NCBI GenBank assembly: GCA_002778785.1
Contig: PEZS01000010.1
Span: 56,671-120,670, forward strand
DNA: 64,000 nucleotides
Direction: 5' to 3'
Source of the DNA: Bdellovibrionales bacterium CG10_big_fil_rev_8_21_14_0_10_45_34
GTDB lineage: Bacteria > Bdellovibrionota > Bdellovibrionia > Bdellovibrionales > 1-14-0-10-45-34
Positions 38,710-47,517 of the stretch are shown piece after piece. Position numbers and translations under genes: made by a program. Numbering within the stretch: the stretch's first letter is position 1; each line of letters begins with the position of its first letter. The notes beneath the pieces were generated by a model that was given only the letters and a program-made list of their open reading frames with translations, had not been told where the DNA came from and did no database searches.

Positions 38710-39144
38710 ATGAGTTTGCTCAGCGAATTGAAACCGAATGCCGGTTCACGAGGTAGAGAAAAACGTCGAGGAAGAGGTGATGGTTCGGGCCTTGGCGGAA
38801 CAAGTGGTCGAGGGCACAAGGGTCAGAAAGCTCGGTCGGGCGGAAAAGTTCGGCGTGGATTTGAAGGTGGGCAAATGCCACTTTACCGCCGTCTTCCAAA
38901 GTTTGGCTTTAAGAACATCTTTAGGCAGGCTTACGATATCATCAATCTTGACCAGCTTAATCAGTTTGACGGAAAAGTAGAACTTGTAGATTTCACTCAG
39001 AAAGGGCTTGTTCAAGCTAGCTCTCGAGTGAAGATATTGGGTCGCGGTGAAGTTACAAAAAAACTCGAAGTTAGGGCTCACGCCTTTAGTGATTCCGCAA
39101 AACAAAAAATTGAAGCAGCTGGTGGAAAGATCGAGGTAATCTAG
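38710..39144 (+). CDS. rplO: 50S ribosomal protein L15
   Basis: 144 residues. The Gly/Arg-rich N-terminus ([20 protein letters not shown]) threads into 23S r[20 protein letters not shown] is the family block. secY starts 1 base after its stop. Confidence 0.97.
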   Translation: MSLLSELKPNAGSRGREKRRGRGDGSGLGGTSGRGHKGQKARSGGKVRRGFEGGQMPLYRRLPKFGFKNIFRQAYDIINLDQLNQFDGKVELVDFTQKGLVQASSRVKILGRGEVTKKLEVRAHAFSDSAKQKIEAAGGKIEVI

Positions 39145-39145
39145 A

Positions 39146-40456
39146 GTGTCGGCGGTACAGGGGTTGGTTGGCAACGCAGAACTACGTAAGCGAATCCTCT
39201 TAACAATAGCGCTCATCTTGGTTTATCGCATTGGCGTCCACGTTCCCACTCCGGGTGTGGACGGTGCTGTGATGACTGCCTTTATGAACTCTAAGGGCGG
39301 ACTCTTCAATTTATTCAACACATTTACGGGTGGTGCTCTAGAAAGATTCAGTGTTTTTGCCCTAGGAATCATGCCCTATATTTCGGCCTCCATTATTTTT
39401 CAATTGCTGACGGCCGTTGTTCCCTATTTGGAGGCATTGAAAAAAGAGGGGGCTCAAGGGCAGAAAAAAATCAATCAGTACACTCGTTATGCCACAGTGG
39501 CTCTTTCAGTTATTCAGGGATTTGGTATTAGCTCTTGGTTGAAGTCAGAGAATTTTAACGGTGTTCCTCTTGTACAGTCTGTATTTGTTGGGCCAATTCC
39601 TTTTGAAGTGATGACGATAATCACACTTACCGCCGGCACTTGTTTCATCATGTGGTTGGGTGAGCAGATATCGGAAAAGGGCATTGGTGACGGAGCAAGT
39701 CTCATCATTTTTGCGGGTATCGCCGCAGGTGTCCCAAGCGGCTTCACTATGTCAATCAGTTTAATCACTAGCAACCAGATGTCAGTGATTACAGGTCTTG
39801 GGCTGTTGCTCTTTATGATACTGACAATAGCAGCGATCGTTTATTTAGAGACGGGCCAACGTAGAATACCTATTCAGCATTCTCAGCGAGGCGTGGGTAG
39901 GATGAGTGGGCAATCGAGTCATTTGCCCCTAAAATTGAATCTTTCTGGAGTGATTCCTCCTATCTTTGCAAGCAGCTTGCTACTTTTTCCTGCGACTATT
40001 ACTCAGTTTGTTAGGGTGCCTTGGTTACAATCAATTCAAGAGTCTCTGAATCCTTCAGGAACCCTTTATAATATCGTGTTCATAGCTTTGATTGTGTTCT
40101 TTTGCTTCTTTTACACCGAGATCGTCTTTAACCCCACTGAGGTTTCGGACAATCTCAAAAAGTACGGTGGGTTTGTGCCCGGAGTTCGCGCGGGTAAGAG
40201 CACCGCCGACTACATTCAAAAGGTATTAGATCGCTTGAGTGTTGCCGGGGCGGCTTATCTAAGTGCTGTATGTATTTTACCAACGCTACTCATCCAAAGT
40301 ATCGGAGTTCCGTTCTACTTTGGTGGTACAAGTCTGCTGATTTTGGTAGGCGTTGCTATTAACACCTCAGCAAAACTTCAGGCCTACACCTACACTCAGA
40401 AATACGATGGTTTTGTTCGTGGCGCAAAGGTTCGTTCGCGTAGGGTTCAGTTTTGA
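39146..40456 (+). CDS. secY: Preprotein translocase subunit SecY
   Basis: 436 residues with ten membrane helices forming the protein-conducting channel. Recognisable are the TM2 region FALGIMPYISASIIFQLLT, KKEGAQGQKKINQYTRY, and the cytoplasmic loops 4 and 5 (GQRRIPIQHSQR, VPGVRAGKSTADYI). GTG start. It pairs with SecE (15.4 kb). Confidence 0.98.
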   Translation: MSAVQGLVGNAELRKRILLTIALILVYRIGVHVPTPGVDGAVMTAFMNSKGGLFNLFNTFTGGALERFSVFALGIMPYISASIIFQLLTAVVPYLEALKKEGAQGQKKINQYTRYATVALSVIQGFGISSWLKSENFNGVPLVQSVFVGPIPFEVMTIITLTAGTCFIMWLGEQISEKGIGDGASLIIFAGIAAGVPSGFTMSISLITSNQMSVITGLGLLLFMILTIAAIVYLETGQRRIPIQHSQRGVGRMSGQSSHLPLKLNLSGVIPPIFASSLLLFPATITQFVRVPWLQSIQESLNPSGTLYNIVFIALIVFFCFFYTEIVFNPTEVSDNLKKYGGFVPGVRAGKSTADYIQKVLDRLSVAGAAYLSAVCILPTLLIQSIGVPFYFGGTSLLILVGVAINTSAKLQAYTYTQKYDGFVRGAKVRSRRVQF

Positions 40457-41094
40457 ACCTTATTTTCTTTGGTCCTCCAGGAGCTGGAAAAGGTACTCAG
40501 GCTTCACTGCTGGCTGAATCCGGCGATTACAATCATATCTCAACAGGAGAGCTTTTTAGGCAGTCCATCTCTCAAGATACTGAGCTTGGGCGTGAAGCTA
40601 AGGCGTATCTGGATAAGGGAGAGCTAGTTCCAGACGAGATTACAATTGGCTTGGTGAGGAATCTACTCATCGATATGGCAGGAAAGAGCTGGATACTCGA
40701 CGGATTTCCTCGCACGATTCCTCAAGCTGAGGCTTTAGATCGTCTAATGGAAGATCTAAATATCCGTTCTCCTCGCGCAGTTTTTTTTGAAGTTCCAAAG
40801 AGCGTCCTCATAAAAAGATTGACAGGGCGGCGTGGATGCCCCAGCTGTGGTGCGCTCTACAACGTCTATTTCTCGCCTCCTAAAGTAGAAGGCTTGTGCG
40901 ATCGCTGCGGATCTGCTCTCAGTCAAAGAAAAGACGACAGTGAAGATGTTATCGGTGCGAGGCTTCGTGAATATGATAAGAAAACGGCTCCATTGAAAGA
41001 CTACTTTGAAACAAAAAACAGGATTATTTTGGTGAATGCTGATGGGCCAAAAGACGTGGTGAGGGAAGAGCTGGGCAAAGCCTTGGATAGCTGA
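40453..41094 (+). CDS. adk: Adenylate kinase (zinc-LID type)
   Basis: 213 residues. Converts AMP and ATP to two ADP. P-loop GPPGAGKGTQ at residues about 7-16, DGFPRT, and a LID with CPSCGALYN and CDRCGSAL, two CxxC pairs that bind structural zinc. TTG start overlaps the secY stop by 4 bases (translational coupling). map and infA, which often follow, are absent. Confidence 0.97.
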   Translation: MNLIFFGPPGAGKGTQASLLAESGDYNHISTGELFRQSISQDTELGREAKAYLDKGELVPDEITIGLVRNLLIDMAGKSWILDGFPRTIPQAEALDRLMEDLNIRSPRAVFFEVPKSVLIKRLTGRRGCPSCGALYNVYFSPPKVEGLCDRCGSALSQRKDDSEDVIGARLREYDKKTAPLKDYFETKNRIILVNADGPKDVVREELGKALDS

Positions 41095-41211
41095 TTTTGA
41101 AAGGTGTTTGCCAGCAAGAATAATAGAAAAACAGTGTTGAAAAATATGGACAGTCCCTTTGGCAAGTGATAAGTTCGGCGGTCTGTCGTTTTCAAAAATA
41201 AGGGTAAATAT

Positions 41212-41325
41212 ATGAAAGTGCGCGCATCTGTGAAGAAGGTTTGTAACAAATGCAAGGTGATCAAGCGAAAGGGCGTTATTCGAGTTATTTGCGAAAATCC
41301 CAAGCACAAACAAAGACAAGGTTAA
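41212..41325 (+). CDS. rpmJ: 50S ribosomal protein L36
   Basis: 37 residues: [15 protein letters not shown], then [16 protein letters not shown]. The three Cys and one His of the zinc ribbon are present, so this is the zinc-containing form. Standard position before rpsM. AAGGGT precedes the ATG by 6 bases. Confidence 0.96.
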   Translation: MKVRASVKKVCNKCKVIKRKGVIRVICENPKHKQRQG

Positions 41326-41343
41326 AGAAGGTAGAGGGTAAAA

Positions 41344-41718
41344 ATGGCTCGTATTGCAGGTGTAGATTTACCAAGAAATAAGAGGACGCAAGTTGCTCTT
41401 ACCTATATTTACGGAATCGGAAATGCTACGGCGAAAGTAATCTGTGAAAAAGTGGGTATTCCTTCTGATCAAAGAACGGAAGCTATCACTGATGGACAGA
41501 TTGCTCAGATTCGTGAATTTCTTGAGAAGGAGCATCCAGTAGAAGGAGATCTTCGAAGAAATGTTTCAATGGCAATTAAGCGATTAATGGATCTTGGATG
41601 TTTCCGAGGGATTCGGCATCGTAAAGGCTTGCCCGTGCGAGGTCAAAGAACACGCACCAATTCACGGACTCGTAAAGGACCTAGAAGAACTGTTGCGAAT
41701 AAAAAGAAAGCCGTCTAA
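41344..41718 (+). CDS. rpsM: 30S ribosomal protein S13
   Basis: 124 residues. [20 protein letters not shown] (start) and the basic C-terminal tail [18 protein letters not shown] that reaches the P site. It bridges to the large subunit. Confidence 0.98.
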   Translation: MARIAGVDLPRNKRTQVALTYIYGIGNATAKVICEKVGIPSDQRTEAITDGQIAQIREFLEKEHPVEGDLRRNVSMAIKRLMDLGCFRGIRHRKGLPVRGQRTRTNSRTRKGPRRTVANKKKAV

Positions 41719-41740
41719 GGCGTAGAGAAGGGTTTAGTAT

Positions 41741-42130
41741 ATGGCTACGGGTAAGGCCCCTGCAAAGAAGAAAACAAAAAAGAATGTGCCCACCGGGAGA
41801 TGTTTTATCCAGGCTGGTTTTGGCAATACAATTATAACGTTCACTGATCCTGGTGGTAATGCAGTTGCATGGTCAAGTGCTGGTCACATGGCATTTAAAG
41901 GTAGCCGTAAAGGAACTCCCTTTGCAGCTCAGGTCGCCGCGGAGGATGCGGGAAAAAAAGCTATGGAGAACGGTGTTCGATCAGTGGTTGTTTTTGTTAA
42001 AGGCCCCGGCGCTGGGCGGGAATCGGCAGTACGCGCGCTGGCATCTATGGGCCTCAGAATTATGTCGATCAAAGATGTGACCCCAATTCCTCACAACGGT
42101 TGCAGACCACCAAAAAGACGTAGGGTATAG
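41741..42130 (+). CDS. rpsK: 30S ribosomal protein S11
   Basis: 129 residues. [35 protein letters not shown] and the C-terminal [15 protein letters not shown] are diagnostic. It binds the platform near the anti-Shine-Dalgarno end. Confidence 0.98.
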   Translation: MATGKAPAKKKTKKNVPTGRCFIQAGFGNTIITFTDPGGNAVAWSSAGHMAFKGSRKGTPFAAQVAAEDAGKKAMENGVRSVVVFVKGPGAGRESAVRALASMGLRIMSIKDVTPIPHNGCRPPKRRRV

Positions 42131-42141
42131 GAGATTATAGC

Positions 42142-42768
42142 GTGTCGAAGTGCTCAACTAATGTTTGCAAAATATGTCGTCGAGAAAATCAGAAGTTATT
42201 CTTTAAAGCGGATCGTTGTTACACAGATAAATGTTCTTTTGAACGAAGACCATATCCACCAGGGCAACATGGTCAATCACGTCTGAAGTTCAGTGAGTAT
42301 GCACTCCAATTGCGTGAAAAGCAGAAGGTGCGTCGTTATTACGGGATTCATGAAAAGCAATTTCGACGTTATTTTAAAGATGCAGATCGCAATAAGGGTG
42401 AGACGGGTTTTAATTTACTTCAGCGTTTAGAGATCCGTCTTGATAATGTGATTTACCTGTTGGGTTTAGCTGCGAGTCGAAAAGAGGCTAGACACTTGAT
42501 CACTCACAAACATTACACAGTAAATGGTCAGAGAGTGAATAAGCCTGAGCTTGCAGTAGAAGTCGGAGATGTCGTTCAAGTTCGAGAAAAAAGCCGACAA
42601 ATTACTAAGATCATGGCGGCTATGGAGTCTTCACAAAAGAGAGAAATGCCAGCGTGGCTTTCTGCTGATCATGCCTCTTTCAAAGGTGAGATTAAAGATC
42701 TTCCTAAGAGAGAAGAGATACCTGTTTCTGTAGAAGAAAACATGATCGTTGAGTACTACTCAAGATAA
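42142..42768 (+). CDS. rpsD: 30S ribosomal protein S4 (zinc-binding form)
   Basis: 208 residues. An assembly initiator and, in many bacteria, repressor of the alpha operon. The N-terminus has four Cys (CSTNVCKIC, later CYTDKC) consistent with the zinc-binding type. The S4 RNA-binding domain is at LEIRLDNVIYLLGLAASRKEAR. GTG start. Confidence 0.97.
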   Translation: MSKCSTNVCKICRRENQKLFFKADRCYTDKCSFERRPYPPGQHGQSRLKFSEYALQLREKQKVRRYYGIHEKQFRRYFKDADRNKGETGFNLLQRLEIRLDNVIYLLGLAASRKEARHLITHKHYTVNGQRVNKPELAVEVGDVVQVREKSRQITKIMAAMESSQKREMPAWLSADHASFKGEIKDLPKREEIPVSVEENMIVEYYSR

Positions 42769-42876
42769 CGGTCGTTTGCGTATAAGGTTTATTGAAGTCA
42801 GACACGACGAGCTGCCAGATTTTCGAAATGAACTTACTGAGGTATTTGCTCGATAAGAGTTAAGATTAGAGACGAT

Positions 42877-42893
42877 TAAGAATACTATTCTTA
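42877..42893 (+). other. Hairpin upstream of rpoA
   Basis: TAAGAAT-ACT-ATTCTTA, a perfect 7-bp stem with a 3-base loop, 21 bases before the rpoA start in the 146-base gap after rpsD. It may adjust rpoA translation or mark an RNase site. Confidence 0.35.
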
Positions 42894-42914
42894 GATAAAT
42901 AATTGGGAGAAGGC

Positions 42915-43940
42915 ATGCAAGAGCACTATTACAAATTTTGGAGAGACCTCATTAAACCAAAGGGCTTCGAAGTTGAGAGAGAGAGCTTGCGTTCGGATTA
43001 CGGCAAGTTTGTGATTCGACCGCTCGAAAGAGGCTATGGTGTTACAATAGGTAACTCTGTAAGGAGAGTCTTAGTCAGTTCTATGATGGGATCGGCCGTA
43101 TCTGCTGTTCGCATCGAGGGCGTCTTGCACGAGTTTGGATCTATTCCAGATATCATGGAAGACGTTGCAGACATCATATTAAACCTAAAAGAAGTTCGAT
43201 TTAAACAGTACGATGCTGAACCGAAGACACTAAAAATCGAAAAAGTGGGCGAGGGCGTTGTTACTGCTGCAGATATTCAATGTACAGATAAGATTGAAGT
43301 TCTAAACGACGATCAGCACATTTGCACTCTCGGTCCAAATGGAAAGTTTAAGGCAGAAGTTACAGTCACCTTCGGCAGAGGGTATGTTTCTTCTGAGAGT
43401 CATGGTAGCGAGTTACCTGTGGGTTTTATCTCAGTCGATAGTCTTTACAGCCCAATTCGACGAGTGAACTATAGCGTTTCAAATGCTCGCGTTGGACAGC
43501 GAACAGACTACGATGCTTTGACTTTGGAAATTTGGACAGACGGCTCGATTCGCCCGGAAGAATCTTTGGCGTTAGGCTCTAAAATTATTAAAGAGCAGCT
43601 TCAGATTTTCATCAACTTCGACGAAGCTACTGAGCCTACGACGGTAGAACCCGTTCGCATTCAGCCGCAGTTTAATGAAAACCTCTTCAGATCAGTCGAT
43701 GACCTGGAGCTTTCTGTTCGAAGCGCAAACTGCCTTAAAAATGCTAATATTCGATTCATCGGAGAATTAGTAACAAAGTCAGAAGCAGAAATGTTGAAGA
43801 CGAAGAATTTTGGTCGAAAGTCGTTGAACGAGATTAAAGACATTCTCGTGCAGATGGGTTTGGGCCTTGGTATGAAGATTGAAGGATGGCCGCCTCCAGG
43901 GTGGGATCCCAATGCAACGACAATTAATAACCCTCAGTAG
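42915..43940 (+). CDS. rpoA: DNA-directed RNA polymerase subunit alpha
   Basis: 341 residues. Alpha-NTD with the dimerisation/assembly segments ([20 protein letters not shown]) and alpha-CTD with the helix-hairpin-helix region ([24 protein letters not shown]) that binds UP elements and activators. ATG 42915 has GGGAGAA upstream. Confidence 0.98.
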   Translation: MQEHYYKFWRDLIKPKGFEVERESLRSDYGKFVIRPLERGYGVTIGNSVRRVLVSSMMGSAVSAVRIEGVLHEFGSIPDIMEDVADIILNLKEVRFKQYDAEPKTLKIEKVGEGVVTAADIQCTDKIEVLNDDQHICTLGPNGKFKAEVTVTFGRGYVSSESHGSELPVGFISVDSLYSPIRRVNYSVSNARVGQRTDYDALTLEIWTDGSIRPEESLALGSKIIKEQLQIFINFDEATEPTTVEPVRIQPQFNENLFRSVDDLELSVRSANCLKNANIRFIGELVTKSEAEMLKTKNFGRKSLNEIKDILVQMGLGLGMKIEGWPPPGWDPNATTINNPQ

Positions 43941-43960
43941 ATTAAGGGTGGAGTGAAACG

Positions 43961-44545
43961 ATGAGGCATAAGTCACAAGCAAGTCACTTTGGCAGAAGAC
44001 CGGGACCAAGAAAAGCCCTTGTAAGGGGTTTGGTTGGTGCTTTGGTTGAAAACGGTAGAATACAAACAACCGTCGCAAAGGCAAAAGAACTCAGAAGACA
44101 TGCAGAGCGAGCGGTTACCCTTGGTAAAAGAGGTGGTTTGCATGCGAGACGACTTTTACTAGCTAGATATCCGAATAAAGCTATTGTTGAAAGAATTGTC
44201 GGCGACTTGGCAAATCGTTTTGCTGACAGAGCTGGCGGATACACTCGTATTATAAAAATTGGCAAGCGTGCGGGCGATGCTGCTGAAATGGCAATTATTG
44301 AGTGGGTCGATCACAAATTAGCGGCCATCGTGTCAGGTGGCGAGCAGCCAGCTGCAAACAAAAAGGTAGTCGCCCCTGAGAACAAAGATGAGACAAAGAC
44401 AAAAGTCGCTGCCAAAAGAGCAAAAGTAGCTAAAAAGAAAGCGAAAAAGCAAGCAGCAATGAAGTCTAAAAAGAAACCCGTAGCTAAAAAAGCGGCCAAA
44501 AAGCCAGCGAAAAAAGCGGGTAAAAAAGCGGCTAAGAAGAAGTAA
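43961..44545 (+). CDS. rplQ: 50S ribosomal protein L17 with long Lys/Ala tail
   Basis: 194 residues. The first 120 are normal L17 (MRHKSQASHFGRRPGPRKAL, then a C-terminal globular end). The following 70 or so are a low-complexity K/A tail (KKAKKQAAMKSKKKPVAKK), ending in AAKKK. Usual L17 proteins are 116-130 residues, so this tail is a lineage feature. It resembles the H1-like protein at the start of the window and the end of L24. Last gene of the alpha operon. Confidence 0.96.
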   Translation: MRHKSQASHFGRRPGPRKALVRGLVGALVENGRIQTTVAKAKELRRHAERAVTLGKRGGLHARRLLLARYPNKAIVERIVGDLANRFADRAGGYTRIIKIGKRAGDAAEMAIIEWVDHKLAAIVSGGEQPAANKKVVAPENKDETKTKVAAKRAKVAKKKAKKQAAMKSKKKPVAKKAAKKPAKKAGKKAAKKK

Positions 44546-44568
44546 GAGGCGAACTCAAGCCTCTTACT
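44541..44568 (+). terminator. 10-bp hairpin at the end of the alpha operon
   Basis: AGTAAGAGGC (44541-44550) pairs perfectly with GCCTCTTACT (44559-44568) and overlaps the rplQ stop codon. No T-run follows, so it may stabilise the 3' end or need Rho. Confidence 0.5.
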
Positions 44569-44591
44569 GAGATGCCAGGCAGAACGACACG

Positions 44592-45155
44592 TTGAAACGC
44601 ACTATTCAATTCAAGATCCTAGCCTTCATTTGCCTTTTACTCTGCGCGGGTACTTGGCTTTGGCTCGACAAAAAAATGCAAAAACTGCAAGAGAAAACCG
44701 CTACAGGTTTCGTGGTCAGTGAATCCCAGCTACCAGATTTGAAAATTCCGGCACTCAATACAGAAAGCGATTTTGCACTCACAATAGACAACTCTTCGAC
44801 AATTGTATTTAACTTTTGGGCGAGCTGGTGCGCTCCTTGTTTAGAGGAGTTGCCGGCTCTTTTAAAAGCTGTAGAACAACAAAATCAAACCAAAGGATCT
44901 GACCGTCAAACTCGGCTGGTACTTGTTAATGTAGATGACGACGCAGCTATGGGCCAAAGAATCTTAGCTCGTTTTGATACTGAAAAGCCTTGGTTGATAT
45001 CTGGCAGGGATCGAGAGAAACAATTAGCGAAAATTTTTGGTACATCACAGTTGCCCGAGACGTATATATTTAAATCGCCGGATTGGAAGCTAAAGCAAAA
45101 AATCGCGGGGTCTGTTGCTTGGGAAAATGAGCCATTCTATACCATGTTGGAGTGA
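44592..45155 (+). CDS. TlpA/ResA-like membrane-anchored thioredoxin
   Basis: 187 residues. One N-terminal hydrophobic helix (about 8-26) anchors the protein or acts as a signal peptide. The thioredoxin fold follows, with the active site FWASWCAPCLEELPAL and a cis-Pro region LPETYIF. This is the TlpA/ResA/DsbE class, which reduces periplasmic disulfides for cytochrome c maturation or envelope proteins; the exact substrate is unknown. TTG start. It sits just after the alpha operon, 46 bases past rplQ. Confidence 0.87.
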   Translation: MKRTIQFKILAFICLLLCAGTWLWLDKKMQKLQEKTATGFVVSESQLPDLKIPALNTESDFALTIDNSSTIVFNFWASWCAPCLEELPALLKAVEQQNQTKGSDRQTRLVLVNVDDDAAMGQRILARFDTEKPWLISGRDREKQLAKIFGTSQLPETYIFKSPDWKLKQKIAGSVAWENEPFYTMLE

Positions 45156-45173
45156 GTTTTTCGTGACGAGAAC

Positions 45174-45193
45174 CGCAATGAAAGTGCATTGCG
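45174..45193 (+). other. Hairpin before manC
   Basis: CGCAATG and CATTGCG form a perfect 7-bp stem with a 6-base loop in the 87-base gap between the thioredoxin and manC genes. No T-run; possible mRNA leader structure. Confidence 0.35.
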
Positions 45194-45242
45194 ATATGAA
45201 GCATTTGCAAATAATGTGTACTTGAATGGTGGGTCCCTTTAA

Positions 45243-46628
45243 ATGCATGCGATAGTGCTCTCAGGCGGCAGTGGAACAAGACTATGGCCAGTATCTAGAT
45301 CTAGCTTTCCTAAGCAGTTCAACGAGCTTTTAGATGAAAGTCTTTTGGCCAAAACTATTAAACGCCTTAGAAACTTTGAATCAGTCTCGATAGTGACATC
45401 TCTTCAATTTAAGACTTTGACGGAACGAACTGTTTTAGAGATACAGCCGAAGATTAAGCACATTCTTTTTGAGCCCACGGCTCGCAATACTGCGCCGGCA
45501 ATTGCTTGGATAGTATCCGAACTTTTGAAGACTTTAGACCCCGAGCAAGTTGTAGGCGTCTTCCCAGCGGATCATTTAATAGAAAATGAGAATCAGTTTA
45601 AGCAGAGCCTCGAAATCGCGCTTGAGACAGCGAGACAGGGGCAAATCGTAACTCTTGGCTTACAACCTACCTACCCGTCGACGGGTTACGGTTATATAGA
45701 GATCTCCGGTAATAATAAGGGGGACGCTAGCCTTAAACCATTACCGAGTGTTTTTTCTACTAAGGGTTTTCACGAAAAACCAAACTTAGAAAAGGCAAAT
45801 GAGTTTTTAAATTCTGGTAGTCACTACTGGAACGCGGGAATTTTTTTCTTTCAGCTGGGTAGAATCCGCGAGGAATTCTTGAAGCATTTGCCGAAAATAT
45901 GGCAGGCAGTTTCCGAATCTGCCGATTTGAACCCAAGCCCACTGGCAAAGATCTATGAAGGCCTTGAGTCTATCAGCTTTGATCACGGCATTATGGAAAA
46001 GGCAGATCGACAAAGCTGCGTTGTTTGTGACATTGGCTGGAGTGACGTAGGTTCGTGGGATGAGCTCAGTCGGCTAACCCCTGATAAGGGCGTCAAAGTC
46101 GAATCGCAGGCGGAGAACAATTTTGTTTTTGGCTCGCCAGGTAAGATTTACGCCCTTCTTGGCGTAAAGGATGTTATTCTTGTGGACACTGAAGATGCTC
46201 TGATGGTCTCAAGAAGGGGTATGTCCCAACAAGTCAGGGATATAGTTAAAAAAGTCGAAAGCACCAAGCCAAGTCTTTTAAAGGAACATCGATTTGAAAT
46301 CAGACCCTGGGGGCGATTCGAGATTCTCAGAGATTCCGATCAATTCAAGTCGAAGATTATTCAGCTCGACGGCGGAAAAAAATTTTCTTATCAGTCCCAT
46401 CAGCACAGGTCTGAGCACTGGGTTATCGTTAAAGGAATTGCAAAGGTTCTCATAGACGAAAAAGAGTTCACCGTTAAAGAAGGCGAATCTATCTATGTTC
46501 CTAAGGGCGCCAAACACCGTATGAGCAATCCAGGCAAAGAGCCTCTAGAGTTTATCGAAGTCCAAGTAGGGGATTATTTTGGAGAAGACGATATAATTCG
46601 GTTTCAAGACGACTACGGTCGATCGTAG
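45243..46628 (+). CDS. manC: Bifunctional mannose-1-P guanylyltransferase / mannose-6-P isomerase
   Basis: 461 residues. The N-terminal nucleotidyltransferase has GGSGTRLWPVSRSSFPKQF and the FHEKP substrate loop, and makes GDP-mannose. The C-terminal cupin (RPWGRFEIL, QSHQHRSEHWVIVKG, YVPKGAKHRMSNPG) is a type II phosphomannose isomerase with the metal-binding His residues present. Products feed LPS, capsule or exopolysaccharide. No glycosyltransferases are nearby. Also named algA, xanB or cpsB in other species. Confidence 0.94.
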   Translation: MHAIVLSGGSGTRLWPVSRSSFPKQFNELLDESLLAKTIKRLRNFESVSIVTSLQFKTLTERTVLEIQPKIKHILFEPTARNTAPAIAWIVSELLKTLDPEQVVGVFPADHLIENENQFKQSLEIALETARQGQIVTLGLQPTYPSTGYGYIEISGNNKGDASLKPLPSVFSTKGFHEKPNLEKANEFLNSGSHYWNAGIFFFQLGRIREEFLKHLPKIWQAVSESADLNPSPLAKIYEGLESISFDHGIMEKADRQSCVVCDIGWSDVGSWDELSRLTPDKGVKVESQAENNFVFGSPGKIYALLGVKDVILVDTEDALMVSRRGMSQQVRDIVKKVESTKPSLLKEHRFEIRPWGRFEILRDSDQFKSKIIQLDGGKKFSYQSHQHRSEHWVIVKGIAKVLIDEKEFTVKEGESIYVPKGAKHRMSNPGKEPLEFIEVQVGDYFGEDDIIRFQDDYGRS

Positions 46629-46742
46629 CTCGAGCATATGGCGATTCTAAATAAGTCGTTATCAGCGATTGAACTTCAGGCCGATTTTAGATATCTATTA
46701 CCTCTCATACGATTAGCTACCTTTACGCTAACCTTTACGAAT

Positions 46743-46819
<77 letters not shown>

Positions 46820-46862
46820 TTTTTGGTTTCATAGCCAAATGGACTAATGTTACTGAGTAATC

Positions 46863-47438
46863 ATGAGATTAATTCTGGCGAGTACATCTAAGTATAGGGC
46901 AGTCCAGTTAAGAGATGCTGGCTATGAGTTCGTAGCGGTGTCCCCCGAAGCCGACGAAAAAACCATTGCGGAGGACCCAAGTTATTTGCTGACAGCTCAG
47001 TGGCGAGCGCGACTGAAAGCTCTCTCTGTGGCGGTAAAATATCCCGACGACATCATAGTCGGTTCGGATCAACTCGTTCATTTCAACTCTAGGATTCTCG
47101 GCAAACCCGGAACTCGCGAACGAGCAATCGAACAACTAACAAGTCTGTCTTCAAAAACTCACCAACTTGCCACGGCACTTACATTGGTCTACCGAGGAGA
47201 CCTCTTCGAACTGGTTGTTGTCGCACATATGAAAATGAAAAGTCTCACCCCCGACGAAATCGCTCAGTATATTGATCGCGACAATCCCATCGATTGTGCC
47301 GGTGCTTATAAATTTGAAGAGCAAGGATCAAAACTTTTTGAATCAGTAGAGTGTGAAGACATGTCGTCGATTCAGGGGCTTCCTTTAAACGGGCTTTCTA
47401 CGCTATTGACATTGATCAAGGACAAGTTTGGCTTATAG
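46863..47438 (+). CDS. maf: Maf-family nucleotide pyrophosphatase
   Basis: 191 residues. House-cleaning enzyme that hydrolyses non-canonical nucleoside triphosphates. The N-terminal LILASTSKYRAVQL carries the S..R motif in the YceF-like S-K-Y-R form, and VGSDQLVHF and GKPGTRERAIEQL follow the family. The substrate (m7GTP for YceF type, dTTP/UTP for others) cannot be fixed by eye. It converges on the next gene with 49 bases between. Confidence 0.9.
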   Translation: MRLILASTSKYRAVQLRDAGYEFVAVSPEADEKTIAEDPSYLLTAQWRARLKALSVAVKYPDDIIVGSDQLVHFNSRILGKPGTRERAIEQLTSLSSKTHQLATALTLVYRGDLFELVVVAHMKMKSLTPDEIAQYIDRDNPIDCAGAYKFEEQGSKLFESVECEDMSSIQGLPLNGLSTLLTLIKDKFGL

Positions 47439-47440
47439 AA

Positions 47441-47517
47441 TCTGTCGAGTAACGGTAATTGGTTCTCAATCTAGAAATCGCGGCGATTTATTCTGTCCAG
47501 TACCGGTAATTGGTTCT
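47441..47517. repeat. Direct repeat with central hairpin at convergent gene ends
   Basis: A 26-base sequence occurs at 47441-47466 and again at 47492-47517 with two mismatches. Between them AAATCG-CGG-CGATTT (47475-47489) forms a hairpin. The second copy is the 3' end of the minus-strand VWA gene (encoding RTNYRYWTE and its stop), so the first copy looks like a duplicate of that gene end. Confidence 0.7.

Noticed and set aside
42776..42856. 26-residue frame between rpsD and rpoA
   Set aside because: TTG start without a ribosome site, short, unrecognised; probably chance.
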